From positions 16,889 through 80,888 of the forward strand of contig JAEWTL010000093.1 in the NCBI GenBank assembly GCA_023459495.1: DNA of 64,000 nt. Reading direction: 5' to 3'. Source of the DNA: Bacillota bacterium. GTDB lineage: Bacteria; Bacillota; Clostridia; Christensenellales; SZUA-584. The position numbers and the translations under genes were made by a program. Below, piece after piece: positions 16,447 to 24,752 of this stretch. The notes beneath the pieces are model-generated. The model worked only from the letters and a program-made list of their open reading frames with translations, had not been told where the DNA came from and did no database searches. Positions within the stretch are counted from its first letter, which is position 1, and every line of letters starts with the position of its first letter.

Positions 16447-17748
16447 TCAATACGCCGCCAGCCACGGAGAGATCTGCAGACTCACATCACTGATGTCCAC
16501 CGCATCCCCCAGCGTAAAGCCGCTGATGTTCTGTACGCGGAAGTTGATCGGCGGCGCATTCTGTGTCGTCGCGAGCCCCGCGCTCATCGCTCCCAGGTAC
16601 GATCCGTTCACCTGGTTATACACAGCGAGATAGTATGTGTCGTCCGCCGTCAGCACCACCGGAGCCGTCAGCGGCAGGACAAACAGACCGCCGGATACCG
16701 AAATTGAACCAGCAACTGCTGTCACTGCAATCACAACGGCGCTGCTGTTGGAGGTCGGTTCCAATATCGCCATCTGAAAATTGCCTGTCACCGTACCGTC
16801 CTGTAATACATATGCGGCCATGCTGGATACCGTCTGCGACGCGCCGCCGCGAAATACCAGTGCACCTACGGCCTGGCTGGTCCCGCCGCCCTGATTATAG
16901 GCCAGTTCCACATTAATGCTGCCAATGTTGTTCGTCTCTATATAGCTCGCTAATCCTCCCGTCGCACCCGTTGGCCCGGTAGCGCCTTGTGCGCCTGTAG
17001 GGCCTGTCAGCGATGCGCCGGTTGCTCCCGTTGGCCCCGTCGGTCCGGTTGCGCCATCCGCTCCGGCTGCACCTGTCGGTCCGGTTACTCCGTCTGTGCC
17101 ATCCGTTCCCGCTGCGCCTGTCGGTCCGGTTGCGCCATCTGTGCCATCCGTTCCCGCTGCGCCTGTTGGTCCGGTTGCTCCGTCTGTGCCGTCGGCTCCA
17201 GCCGCACCTGTTGGCCCTGTTGCACCATCTGCACCAGCTATTCCAGCTGCTCCTGTGGGTCCAGTTGCTCCATTCGCTCCGGTTGCCCCGGCTGCTCCTG
17301 TTGCTCCGGCTGCTCCATCTGCTCCCGTCGGCCCCGTTGCGCCGGTGGAACCCTGTATCCCTTGTACGCCTTGCGCGCCCTGAGGACCGACCGCGCCCTG
17401 CACGCCTGTTGGGCCTGTCGCTCCCTGAGCTCCCTGTATTCCCTGCACGCCCTGAATGCCCTGCGCACCCTGTGGGCCGACTTCACCCTGCAGTCCGGTC
17501 GGACCGGTTGCACCAGCCGTGCCGGTCGGGCCCTGCGCTCCCTGTGCACCCGTCGGTCCAGTCAGAGAGTCGCCCTGCGGACCGGTTGATCCCGTCGGCC
17601 CCGTTGCGCCGGTTGGTCCAAAGCAGCAGCAGCAAGGTGTACAACAAACCGTCGGCGGCCTGCAACCACAGTCACTGTCCGATGACGACCTGCTGCCGCA
17701 GCCGCTCCTCATCCCCGCATACCTTCCGTTATAACTCCCACAACTCAT
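16447..17748 (-). CDS. Collagen-like Gly-X-Y repeat protein, probably spore surface
   Basis: 433 aa in three parts. The N terminus (1-43) is Cys-rich, with a run CCTPCCCC at 35-42. The collagen-like region (44-263) has about 70 Gly-X-Y triplets, mostly [10 protein letters not shown] types, interrupted by the same G-x-S-L-T step near both ends. The globular C-terminal domain (264-433) is beta-rich, like the trimerising domains of BclA-type exosporium glycoproteins. There is no signal peptide. Such proteins form hair-like filaments on spores; Cys-rich tails may cross-link them. Thr in the Y position is a likely glycosylation site. The start at 17748 has a poorly placed AAGGAAGGG site, and a CATA box upstream hints at a mother-cell promoter, which is inference. 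Confidence 0.85.
   Translation of the reverse strand: MSCGSYNGRYAGMRSGCGSRSSSDSDCGCRPPTVCCTPCCCCFGPTGATGPTGSTGPQGDSLTGPTGAQGAQGPTGTAGATGPTGLQGEVGPQGAQGIQGVQGIQGAQGATGPTGVQGAVGPQGAQGVQGIQGSTGATGPTGADGAAGATGAAGATGANGATGPTGAAGIAGADGATGPTGAAGADGTDGATGPTGAAGTDGTDGATGPTGAAGTDGTDGVTGPTGAAGADGATGPTGPTGATGASLTGPTGAQGATGPTGATGGLASYIETNNIGSINVELAYNQGGGTSQAVGALVFRGGASQTVSSMAAYVLQDGTVTGNFQMAILEPTSNSSAVVIAVTAVAGSISVSGGLFVLPLTAPVVLTADDTYYLAVYNQVNGSYLGAMSAGLATTQNAPPINFRVQNISGFTLGDAVDISDVSLQISPWLAAY
17071..17295 (-). repeat. 45-bp tandem repeats inside the collagen-like gene
   Basis: Five units with exact 45-bp period (cctgtNggtcc core at 17072, 17117, 17162, 17207 and 17252), coding 15 residues each ([10 protein letters not shown] plus a five-residue variable part such as TDGTD). 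The units around 17100-17190 are nearly identical, pointing to recent slippage or duplication; copy number is likely to vary between strains. Confidence 0.8.
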
Positions 17749-18050
17749 ATCAGCTAACCAAGCCCTTCCTTATGTATTCAATTCATCATATGGCTTGCGC
17801 ATCAAATTGTGAGCGTCATCCTGTCCGATACCTATTTTCGGGCAAACAAATAAGAGCTGCCCTGCACAGCCCTTATTTGCGGAGGCGAATGAATGAAAAA
17901 AGAGTACCCTATATGTCCACTTTCTTTGTATCAAAAAAGCCTGTACCGTGCAAATGCCCAATACAGGCGCATACTCAAGCATAGCAAAGCATGTGGAAGC
18001 GTCGTTTATTTATTAAGATTCTATTACGTTTTTTAATTTACCGTAATAAT
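17749..18050. other. 302-bp intergenic region upstream of the collagen-like gene
   Basis: Contains the terminator of the UDG operon (17933-17968) and an imperfect hairpin around 17846-17880 (AAATAAG/CTTATTT arms). A CATATGATG box near 17788-17796 on the minus strand resembles part of a sporulation-type -10. A 70-codon minus-strand frame here shows no coding features. I see no gene. Confidence 0.5.
17933..17968 (-). terminator. Terminator of the uracil-DNA glycosylase operon
   Basis: On the minus strand, arms GCCTGTA (17962-17968) and TACAGGC (17939-17945) are followed by six T, about 83 bases past the UDG stop. Confidence 0.7.
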
Positions 18051-18641
18051 TTAAACAGTCCCGCGTTCTGCCTCCAGATACCGTTTCAGCGTATCCAGAT
18101 CAGCGGCATACACTGCTTTCAACGCAGGGTTGTAGATTACGCTCGCGGGATGATACAGCGGGAATAGCATATAGGAATGGGCTCCGGCTGATGCGCGCAG
18201 CGGCTGCGCGTGGCATGCGCCGATGACGGCCGCCGGATCGCCCAGCAGACTTTTGAGCGGCACATTCCCCAGCGTCACCACTACCTGCGGTGCGGCAGCT
18301 TCGATCTCACGCAGCAAATGAGGCAGCATGCACGCGATTTCCTCCTTTGCAGGAGGGCGGTTGGACACCCTGCCCTTTGCGCTCACCTTGAAAGGTCGGA
18401 ATTTGACGACATTGGTGATATAGACATCTTCGCGCTCAATGCCGACAGCGCGCAGGGCTTCGTCGAGGTTGCGGCCCGCCCGGCCCACAAAAGGCCGCGA
18501 CAACCGCGTTTCTTCGGCACCCGGCGCTTCGCCCACAAACATGACGCGCGCGCCTGCCGGGCCTTCCCCATATACCATATCCGCCGCCGCCTTGCCAAAA
18601 GCCTCCGCGGCGCGCAGCATATCATCATAGATCGCCTGCAC
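18051..18641 (-). CDS. Uracil-DNA glycosylase-like protein lacking iron-sulfur ligands
   Basis: 196-aa protein of the uracil-DNA glycosylase superfamily, closest to family 4. Motif 1 is GEAPGAEETRLSRPFVG (37-53) and motif 2 is LYHPASVIYN. Family-4 enzymes hold a 4Fe-4S cluster with four cysteines. Here the N-terminal CxxC is absent, the third ligand is F81 (VVKFRP), and only C104 remains, so the cluster is probably lost. Start is GTG at 18641 with a GGAGG site, which lies inside the end of the upstream UDG gene (17-base overlap). The pair is one operon from duplication. Uracil excision activity is uncertain. Confidence 0.8.
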   Translation of the reverse strand: MQAIYDDMLRAAEAFGKAAADMVYGEGPAGARVMFVGEAPGAEETRLSRPFVGRAGRNLDEALRAVGIEREDVYITNVVKFRPFKVSAKGRVSNRPPAKEEIACMLPHLLREIEAAAPQVVVTLGNVPLKSLLGDPAAVIGACHAQPLRASAGAHSYMLFPLYHPASVIYNPALKAVYAADLDTLKRYLEAERGTV

Positions 18642-19224
18642 GCTTACCTCCGGTCAGTTCCTCATATTTTGCACGGATCGCGAGCAGATCATGGTACGCG
18701 TCCTTCTTCCATAGTTCATTGCGCAGCAGCGCCGCCGGGTGATAGGTAGGCATGATATAAACCCCCTTGGACTCGTGCCATACGCCTCTGTCCCGCGTAA
18801 TGTGTACGGGCTGCCCCAGAATATAGCCCGCGGATATGCGCCCAAGGCAGACGAGTATCTTCGGGCGTATCATGGCGACCTGTGCGCGCAGATAGCCGAT
18901 GCACGCCGCCGCTTCCTCCGGCTCCGGGTCACGGTTGCCCGGCGGGCGGCATTTTAATATGTTGGCGATGTATACGTCGTTGCGCGTGAAGCCGATGCAC
19001 CCCAGCATCTTGTCGAGCAGCTGTCCGGCCGCGCCCACGAACGGACGCCCGAGCTCGTCCTCATCCCGCCCCGGCCCTTCGCCGATGAACATCACCGCGG
19101 CATGCGGGTTGCCCTCGCCCATTACGGTATGCTTGCGCGTCTGATACAGCCTGCACTTCTGGCAGGCGTCGATCTCCTGACGGAGCTGTTCGAAGTTCTG
19201 AAACATAGCGACATTATACCCCAT
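18625..19224 (-). CDS. Family 4 uracil-DNA glycosylase (4Fe-4S)
   Basis: Removes uracil from deaminated cytosine in DNA, 199 aa. All features of family 4 (UDGa) are present: the cluster ligands C21, C24, C92 and C108, motif 1 GEGPGRDEDELGRPFVG (48-64), and motif 2 HPAALLRN (162-169). The start at 19224 is supported by an AAAGGG site; an open frame continues upstream without coding features. Its stop overlaps the start of a second, cluster-less paralog by 17 bases. Confidence 0.92.
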   Translation of the reverse strand: MGYNVAMFQNFEQLRQEIDACQKCRLYQTRKHTVMGEGNPHAAVMFIGEGPGRDEDELGRPFVGAAGQLLDKMLGCIGFTRNDVYIANILKCRPPGNRDPEPEEAAACIGYLRAQVAMIRPKILVCLGRISAGYILGQPVHITRDRGVWHESKGVYIMPTYHPAALLRNELWKKDAYHDLLAIRAKYEELTGGKRAGDL

Positions 19225-19261
19225 GTTTCGCCCTTTCTCAAGGCGGCGGCTCCGCTTACTC

Positions 19262-20188
19262 TTACCTTCCAGCCAGCTCCCGGGTATAATACAACCTGCC
19301 GGGCAGCGTAGGCATAAAGCTGGAAGGCACCCAGACGCTCGGTCCGTAACGCAGCGTCGTCCACAGCGCAGCGCTCTGCCAGCGAGAGCCGTTGCTTGCC
19401 GCACAGCCGCCGATTGCATAGTCGCAGTTGAGGAAAATCCCCGGCCCCACCGTATTGGCAAAGCACGGCACCATGGCTGTGCGCCCGGAAAAACGTTCCA
19501 CCGCGTACTGTTCTACAGTCAGGGCGTGCAGCGCTACACTTTTGCGGTATCCTTGGGCCTTCCACTCCTCCTCGCTCACAAATCCCGCGGCGAGATGCGG
19601 CTCCCAGAACCCGATCGTCATCATGCGCCCGATGTTATATACCAGCACCACAGATGCACCGCGGCTTCTCAGCTCGGTCAGCTTCCGGGTGTATTTGGAC
19701 AGGCTGTGCTGCGTTGCAAAGCTGCGCTGCTCCACGGGCACGGCCAGCGGCCCGAGCAGTTCAAACAGCGTGCGTTCAAGCTCGCTCTGCATCGATATCT
19801 CCTCGCCCGGTTTCGGCTCATTGCCATCCTTGTCGCTCCACTCGGCCAGCATGAACGTATGCACATGGCCGCAGTTCACGTTCCATTCCATCAAAAAATA
19901 CGCCATCCAGCGGTATGCACCTGCAAGCCCCGTGGGAAGCAGCAGCGCAATCGGCTTTCCTTCCTCCCGCGCACCGCGGATGAGCGCGGCAACGGCATGC
20001 CCCATCATCACGTCCAAGGATACCGCATCCTCGCAGGACTCGACAGTAAACCGGGGATGCCAGAAGTCTTGCCGCTGAGACAGGCTTTCAGGCGGCAGCA
20101 TACTGCACGCCGCGATTCGCTCCAGATCCCAGCCTTTTGGAAACAGGGAAACAAGCGGGGACTGCTCGACCGTGCTTAAAAAGTTCAT
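19262..20188 (-). CDS. NagB/RpiA-superfamily-like protein (glucosamine-6-phosphate isomerase-like)
   Basis: 308-aa cytoplasmic protein. The stretch IALLLPTGLAGAYRWMAYFL followed by HTFMLAEW resembles the sugar-phosphate binding loop and the next strand of glucosamine-6-phosphate deaminases (PTG.TP.G.Y and TFNMDEY). The C-terminal IGGCAASNGSRWQSAAL may be the second phosphate loop. Classic catalytic residues are not clear, so it may act on another sugar or not be an enzyme. A strong AAAGGAG site precedes the ATG. It ends 37 bases before the UDG start and may be transcribed with it. Confidence 0.5.
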   Translation of the reverse strand: MNFLSTVEQSPLVSLFPKGWDLERIAACSMLPPESLSQRQDFWHPRFTVESCEDAVSLDVMMGHAVAALIRGAREEGKPIALLLPTGLAGAYRWMAYFLMEWNVNCGHVHTFMLAEWSDKDGNEPKPGEEISMQSELERTLFELLGPLAVPVEQRSFATQHSLSKYTRKLTELRSRGASVVLVYNIGRMMTIGFWEPHLAAGFVSEEEWKAQGYRKSVALHALTVEQYAVERFSGRTAMVPCFANTVGPGIFLNCDYAIGGCAASNGSRWQSAALWTTLRYGPSVWVPSSFMPTLPGRLYYTRELAGR

Positions 20189-20308
20189 GTACAGGCTCCT
20201 TTGTCTGTATTTACATATTAAAATGGAAAGGTGAGTTATTTATATTATGATTATATCATTTTTACGCCGCTCTGTGAATCTTGCCTAGCAATTCTACAGG
20301 AATGAGAA

Positions 20309-20470
20309 TCAATGCTTATTTCCACAAGCCTGCTCTTTCACCCGGATGCCTGTTTTATGGCAGTCCGGCTTCTGCAGATGATCTGTATACCGCCGCTCTT
20401 CAGCCAGTGCCGCTTGCTGCTCCACAGCATCCAGCTCTTTATCGCTGACTCTTTTCGCTTTATCCGCCAT
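20309..20470 (-). CDS. Small charged protein, unknown
   Basis: A 53-aa hydrophilic protein beginning MADKAKRVSDKELDAVEQQA, mostly helical and rich in Glu, Lys and His, with two Cys. I do not recognise it. Support is an AAAGGGGA site at a proper distance from the ATG at 20470. It lies between the NagB-like gene and the divergent tRNA-Leu gene. Confidence 0.5.
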   Translation of the reverse strand: MADKAKRVSDKELDAVEQQAALAEERRYTDHLQKPDCHKTGIRVKEQACGNKH

Positions 20471-20560
20471 CGTTTCCCCTTTCGTGACCGGGATATGCTT
20501 ATTATTGCCCGATACCAGAAAAACACACACAGCAGCTTTGCAAATTCATGAATATAATCG

Positions 20561-20589
20561 TTGACTTTTTTGCGGCGTATGGTTAAAAT
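20561..20589 (+). promoter_or_regulatory. Promoter of tRNA-Leu
   Basis: -35 TTGACT (20561-20566), 17-base spacer, -10 TAAAAT (20584-20589), 23 bases before the mature tRNA 5' end. Confidence 0.7.
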
Positions 20590-20611
20590 CATATCTGTGA
20601 CTTTTTCACCT

Positions 20612-20696
20612 GCGAGAGTGCTGGAACTGGCAGACAGGCACGTTTGAGGGGCGTGTGTCTTATGGCGTACGGGTTCAAGTCCCGTCTCTCGCACCA
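20612..20696 (+). tRNA. tRNA-Leu (anticodon GAG)
   Basis: An 85-nt class II tRNA with encoded CCA. The acceptor stem GCGAGAG (20612-20618) pairs with CTCTCGC (20686-20692). The D arm has the Leu-type CTGG...GGCAGAC loop. The anticodon stem CACGT/GCGTG with loop TTGAGGG gives anticodon GAG. A longer variable arm and a T arm with GGTTCAAGTCC follow. It reads CUC and CUU. Confidence 0.93.
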
Positions 20697-20703
20697 AACA
20701 AAA

Positions 20704-20728
20704 GATCGGGTTTATCCCGGTCTTTTTG
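20704..20728 (+). terminator. Terminator of tRNA-Leu
   Basis: Stem GATCGGG/CCCGGTC (one G-T pair), 5-base loop, then TTTTTG, 8 bases past the CCA end. Confidence 0.8.
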
Positions 20729-20779
20729 TTTAAGTTAATTATCTGACAGAGTTCAGTTTTTAACCAGCCCTTAAGCAGC

Positions 20780-20808
20780 TTGAATTCACACAGATATATA
20801 CCTATAAT
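20780..20808 (+). promoter_or_regulatory. Promoter of the class I aldolase gene
   Basis: -35 TTGAAT (20780-20785), 17-base spacer, perfect -10 TATAAT (20803-20808). Confidence 0.75.
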
Positions 20809-20858
20809 AAAAATAACTGTTGTTGCCTATAGCCGAAAAGAAAGGGAGGACTGATACT

Positions 20859-21746
20859 ATGAATACAGAACAGCTGGAACGAATGCATTCGGGAAACGGG
20901 TTTATTGCCGCGCTGGATCAAAGCGGCGGAAGCACTCCCAAGGCGCTGCTTCAATATGGCATTAAGGAAAGCGCGTATTCCAACGACGAAGAGATGTTTG
21001 GCATCATACACAAAATGAGAACACGCGTTATCACCAGTCCGGCTTTTAGCTCGGAATACATATTAGGCACCATCCTGTTTGAGAATACGATGAACCGTAC
21101 CATTGAGGGACGTTTTACTGCCGAATACCTCTGGGAAAAGAAAGGCATCGTGCCCTTTTTAAAGGTTGATAAAGGCCTTGCTGTGCTGGAAGACGGCGTT
21201 CAGCTGATGAAGCCGATGCCGGGTCTTGACAGCCTTTTAAAACAGGCGACTGATAAAAAGGTTTTTGGCACAAAGATGCGTTCGGTCATTAAAGAATTCA
21301 ATCCGAACGGAATCAAAAAGATCGTCGATCAGCAATTCAGCGTCGGAAAGCAAATTTTTGATGCCGGGCTGATTCCCATACTGGAACCCGAGGTGGATAT
21401 CCACAGCGCCACCAAAGCGGAATGCGAGCAGCTGTTGAAGGAAGAGATTCAGAATAGGCTGGCCGCTTTGGGCAAGGACGAAAAACTGATGTTTAAGCTC
21501 ACCATACCGACAAAAGCAGATTTCTATCGCGATCTGATAGACGATCCGCATGTCGTAAGAATTGTGGCCTTGTCGGGCGGATATACGCAAAGTGAAGCAA
21601 ACGAGAAACTGGCGCTCAATCACGGCCTGATTGCCAGCTTTTCACGCGCTTTATTGCAGGGATTGAGCGCGGAACAATCGGACGAAGCGTTCAACATGGC
21701 ACTGGCTCACTCCATCAAGGCGATTTTTAAAGCGTCAATGACCTGA
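20859..21746 (+). CDS. fda: Class I fructose-bisphosphate aldolase
   Basis: Schiff-base aldolase of glycolysis/gluconeogenesis, 295 aa, of the bacterial FdaB (Staphylococcus-like) type. The family signature AALDQSGGSTPKAL is at 17-30, VDKGL (103-107) follows, and K213 in MFKLTIPTK is the presumed Schiff-base lysine. The ATG at 20859 has a GGGAGG site. It is monocistronic, with a strong promoter, as expected for a central-metabolism gene. Confidence 0.93.
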   Translation: MNTEQLERMHSGNGFIAALDQSGGSTPKALLQYGIKESAYSNDEEMFGIIHKMRTRVITSPAFSSEYILGTILFENTMNRTIEGRFTAEYLWEKKGIVPFLKVDKGLAVLEDGVQLMKPMPGLDSLLKQATDKKVFGTKMRSVIKEFNPNGIKKIVDQQFSVGKQIFDAGLIPILEPEVDIHSATKAECEQLLKEEIQNRLAALGKDEKLMFKLTIPTKADFYRDLIDDPHVVRIVALSGGYTQSEANEKLALNHGLIASFSRALLQGLSAEQSDEAFNMALAHSIKAIFKASMT

Positions 21747-21788
21747 CGGAGCTGCCGCGAGGCTGTTAACTTTTAGGCATGGTATACT

Positions 21789-21835
21789 AACCCTTTCCAA
21801 AAAAGCTGAATTGTATTTCTGGAAGGGGTTTGTTA
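21789..21835 (+). terminator. Probable terminator between aldolase and DUF4177 genes
   Basis: 11-base arms (21789-21799 with 21820-21830, one wobble) and a 20-base loop, followed by TTTGTTAT. The long loop makes this moderate. Confidence 0.5.
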
Positions 21836-21879
21836 TATTGATTACCAAAGAAACTTTATACATTATAGGGGTACTCACT

Positions 21880-22107
21880 ATGCAGCAATGGGAATATCTC
21901 ACTATTAAGCTTCAAGGGATAGAAGAGAAAAAAGGTTGGGGAATTACAGTAACAAATTGGGATGCGAACTATTTCTCCCAGCAGGTGAATTATTATGGTG
22001 CACAAGGATGGGAGTTGGTTTCATGTTTTGATACCATTAGACCATTGGGTTACGCAAGCACTACAAGCGGAGTCTTTGCGATGTTTAAACGAAAGAAAGA
22101 GTCCTGA
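21880..22107 (+). CDS. DUF4177 small protein
   Basis: 75-aa protein of the DUF4177 type: it begins with QQWEYLTIKL and has the family's central GAQGWELVSCF followed by a basic FKRKK ending. Function unknown; such small beta-rich proteins often stand alone. The ATG at 21880 has an AGGGG site eight bases upstream. Base composition is more AT-rich than its neighbours. Confidence 0.75.
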   Translation: MQQWEYLTIKLQGIEEKKGWGITVTNWDANYFSQQVNYYGAQGWELVSCFDTIRPLGYASTTSGVFAMFKRKKES

Positions 22108-22173
22108 TATAAGGTATTTTTTATATAATGGCATTTTTCAGAGCAACGTAGGGCAAAGGTTCAGCATATAAAG

Positions 22174-23805
22174 CTACATCTCGTCTTCCGCTGCCATGAT
22201 GAGCGGCACCACCTGCTTCTTGCGCGACAGCACGTCCGGCAGGTAGACTGGCCCATCCGGCTTTTCCTGCGGATAAGCTTTCAAAAAGATATCCTTGCGG
22301 TCCCCCACAAAGAGCACATCCGAGCCGCCGCGCGTCAAGTCGGTCACGAGCAGCATCAGCAGCCCAAAGCCGTTCTTATCGCAGTGATACTGCATGCGCT
22401 CCGTCAGCGCTTCGCGCATGTCGGCAAGGCTTTCCGAATCAATCGAATACACCTGCGCAATGCCGATCCTTGCTTTGCCCACCGTGTATTCCTTCAGGTC
22501 GCTGGTGATAATCTCGTCGGGCGTCTTGCTGCGCAGCACCGAGCCTGCGCCGAAAATCTTGCGCGCAAGGTCGTCCACATCCACGTCCGCTATTTCGCTG
22601 AGCCGTTTCGCGGTATCGATATCCTGCTGCGTGCAGGTGGGCGATTTGAAGTGCAGCGTATCCGTGATGATGGCGGACAGCAGCAGCCCCGCAATCTGCG
22701 GCGGAATGTCCACGCCCTGTTGTACATACAGCGACGCAATGATGGTGGATGTGCTGCCCACCGGCTCGTTCTTCATCAGGATGGGGTTGTTCGTTTGGAT
22801 GTCGCCCAGCCGGTGATGGTCGATGATCTCCAGAATCTCTGCCTCGTCGATGCCGTCCGCAGTCTGGCTGCGCTCGTTGTGGTCCACGAGGATGGCGCGT
22901 TTGCGCCGCCGCTGCAGCAGGTGATAGCGCGATACCATGCCCGTCACCCGGCCCTCCGCGTCGATAACGGGATAGCTCCGGAAACGCGTTTTAAGCATTC
23001 GCTCCTTCACGTCGTCCAGAAACTCGTCCTGTTTGACTGTCGTAATGTTTTCCCGTGTCATGACGGACTGCACCGGAATGCTCTGACGAATCAGCATCGC
23101 CGCGGTAAAGGTGTCGTACGCGGTGGAGATGATGGTGCATCCATGCTCGCGCGCAGCATCGATCAGCTCCGGCTCCGGGCGCAGGCCGCAGGTGCAGATG
23201 ATCATATCCGCCCCGCTATCCACCGCCTCGCGGATGTTCTCGCTGATGTTGGCGATCACGACGTCGCCCGCGCCCATGAAGCAGCGCGCGCGGATATGGT
23301 GCTGCGCCGATACCAGTACGCGGCCCCGCGATTTTTTGTCGCCCGGATAGGCCAACACGATATCGGCTTTCAGTGTCTCCAGGATGTTGGAAAACGGCGT
23401 GCCGCTTTTGGCAAGCAGCATGTCGTCGCTCAAATCCATGTAGTTGCGTGTAATATCCGACAGCGTGGCAAGGCCGATGAGCACGCCTGCTTCATCCGTC
23501 ACGGTCAGCGATTTGATGCCACGCTCGCTCATGCGCATCCATGCCTCGCGCACGGATGCCTCAGGCGCAACGCACAGCGGTTCATCCACCACGAGGTCGG
23601 ATACCTGCGTCTTGATCGTCTCAAGCATCGGCGGCTCGTCTGCTTTAAAGTATTTCAGTATAAACCGGGTTTCGCTCGTCAGCTCTCCCAGCCGTACAGC
23701 GACTGCGCGCTCGCCCAGCGCGCTTTTCAGCGCAGCGTACGCGATTGAAGCACAGATCGTATCGCTATCCGGGTTTTTATGGCCAAATACAAAGATATCG
23801 TTCAT
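22174..23805 (-). CDS. ppaC: Manganese-dependent inorganic pyrophosphatase with CBS and DRTGG domains
   Basis: Family II pyrophosphatase, 543 aa. It hydrolyses PPi to phosphate and pulls biosynthetic reactions. The DHH domain starts with FGHKNPDSD (metal ligands H9, D13, D15). It is split by a regulatory insert of CBS (about 75-120), DRTGG (about 130-245) and a second CBS (about 250-305). The core then resumes with EIIDHHRLGDI and the DHHA2 substrate domain. In studied clostridial homologs AMP and ADP inhibit, and diadenosine polyphosphates activate, through the CBS-DRTGG part. Full length for this type. Transcribed alone. Confidence 0.93.
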   Translation of the reverse strand: MNDIFVFGHKNPDSDTICASIAYAALKSALGERAVAVRLGELTSETRFILKYFKADEPPMLETIKTQVSDLVVDEPLCVAPEASVREAWMRMSERGIKSLTVTDEAGVLIGLATLSDITRNYMDLSDDMLLAKSGTPFSNILETLKADIVLAYPGDKKSRGRVLVSAQHHIRARCFMGAGDVVIANISENIREAVDSGADMIICTCGLRPEPELIDAAREHGCTIISTAYDTFTAAMLIRQSIPVQSVMTRENITTVKQDEFLDDVKERMLKTRFRSYPVIDAEGRVTGMVSRYHLLQRRRKRAILVDHNERSQTADGIDEAEILEIIDHHRLGDIQTNNPILMKNEPVGSTSTIIASLYVQQGVDIPPQIAGLLLSAIITDTLHFKSPTCTQQDIDTAKRLSEIADVDVDDLARKIFGAGSVLRSKTPDEIITSDLKEYTVGKARIGIAQVYSIDSESLADMREALTERMQYHCDKNGFGLLMLLVTDLTRGGSDVLFVGDRKDIFLKAYPQEKPDGPVYLPDVLSRKKQVVPLIMAAEDEM

Positions 23806-23855
23806 TCGCTTTCTCCCGGCTGAAATAGCGGTGGTTTTCCTGCTTTATTCGGCTT

Positions 23856-24182
23856 TTACGGCAAATAGTCCTCTCGTATGGGCGAGAACACTTCCACCGC
23901 TACACATTCCTCATATGCGTGTGCACGATGTGCTGTATCTCCCGGCACGATCCACGCATCCCCCGGATGAACATCGTACTCCGTCTCGCCAATCAACAGC
24001 GACATATGTCCCTTGACCAGATAACCGGTCTGCTCATGCGGGTGACTGTGCAGCGGCAGATCAGCGCCCTGGGCCAACACAAACTCCGCGAGCAACATGC
24101 GCTCGCCCGCAGCCAGCGTTCTTCTCGCAGAACCGCCCGGCAAGGCGATATAGTCCTTTTCCGATGCTTTCTGAAATCCCAT
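23856..24182 (-). CDS. Cupin-domain protein 1
   Basis: 108-aa single-domain cupin. Motif 1 has likely metal ligands H45, H47 and E50 (LHSHPHEQTGYLVKG), and motif 2 has H85 (PGDAWIVPGDTAHRAH). The ATG at 24182 is preferred, eight bases from GGAGG. It is the second gene of a two-cupin operon (44-base gap). Function is unknown; small cupins of this type often bind sugars or act as simple dioxygenases or isomerases. Confidence 0.8.
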   Translation of the reverse strand: MGFQKASEKDYIALPGGSARRTLAAGERMLLAEFVLAQGADLPLHSHPHEQTGYLVKGHMSLLIGETEYDVHPGDAWIVPGDTAHRAHAYEECVAVEVFSPIREDYLP

Positions 24183-24226
24183 ATGCATTTCCTCCTCCGC
24201 TGAATAAAAAAGCGGCGTGCGCTCTT

Positions 24227-24511
24227 TCACTTCACACCGCGGGGGATCAGTTCCAACGTGACCGAATCCTCAATCACGCGCGCGCCATGCGGAACGCCGC
24301 CCGGTATCTTCCAAACGTCGCCCTCGTGCATCTCATAATCCATACCGCCGATCGTCAGCACGATATGCCCGGATACCAGATAACCTGACTCCTCTTCGGT
24401 ATGGGTATGCATCATCACCCGCTCGCCTGCATCCAGATTTGTTCTGATCGCCCTACGGGGCTTTTTTTCGCGCTGCCCGCTGTGGCCCTGTTCTTTGCCG
24501 GTGTTCTTCAT
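24227..24511 (-). CDS. Cupin-domain protein 2
   Basis: 94-aa cupin with ligands H35, H37, E41 and H75 (MHTHTEEESGYLVSG and GDVWKIPGGVPHG). It is clearly related to the downstream cupin gene (shared H-x-H-x-E...GYLV.GH and GD.W..PG...H), so the pair is a tandem duplication that has diverged. The N-terminal 20 residues are basic. The ribosome site is weak (AGAGAAGA). Confidence 0.78.
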   Translation of the reverse strand: MKNTGKEQGHSGQREKKPRRAIRTNLDAGERVMMHTHTEEESGYLVSGHIVLTIGGMDYEMHEGDVWKIPGGVPHGARVIEDSVTLELIPRGVK

Positions 24512-24694
24512 TCTGTCTTCTCTTTACCCCACTGTCAGCCGTAAGCTGTCTTGCCTGAAACGCTGCCCGGCTCTTTGATTGTTTTAGTATAGGCAACCAA
24601 CGGAAAAAAAGCAACGGAAAATCCGTTTTCTTTTCAATTTACCTTCATTTATTATTCGACAAAACTTTCTGATGGTTATCATAAGCATATATGG

Positions 24695-24700
24695 TATAAT
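24695..24700 (+). promoter_or_regulatory. -10 box of the first zinc-ribbon/permease gene, duplicated upstream region
   Basis: TATAAT in the context ATATGGTATAATT. The same context is found at 26135-26140 before the second paralog, followed in both by a shared ATTCCATTT string, so the promoter and leader were duplicated with the gene. No convincing -35 is visible. Confidence 0.6.
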
Positions 24701-24752
24701 TATAACGTTCATTCCATTTATGTCCGTTATATCTTTATAGGAGGTTTGTCCT

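Noticed and set aside
17770..17982. 70-codon minus-strand frame upstream of the collagen-like gene
   Set aside because: Overlaps the UDG terminator, lacks a ribosome site and shows no family features.
22384..23748. 454-codon open frame opposite the pyrophosphatase gene
   Set aside because: Antisense shadow of a confidently assigned gene in GC-rich DNA; composition is His/Arg-rich with no motif.
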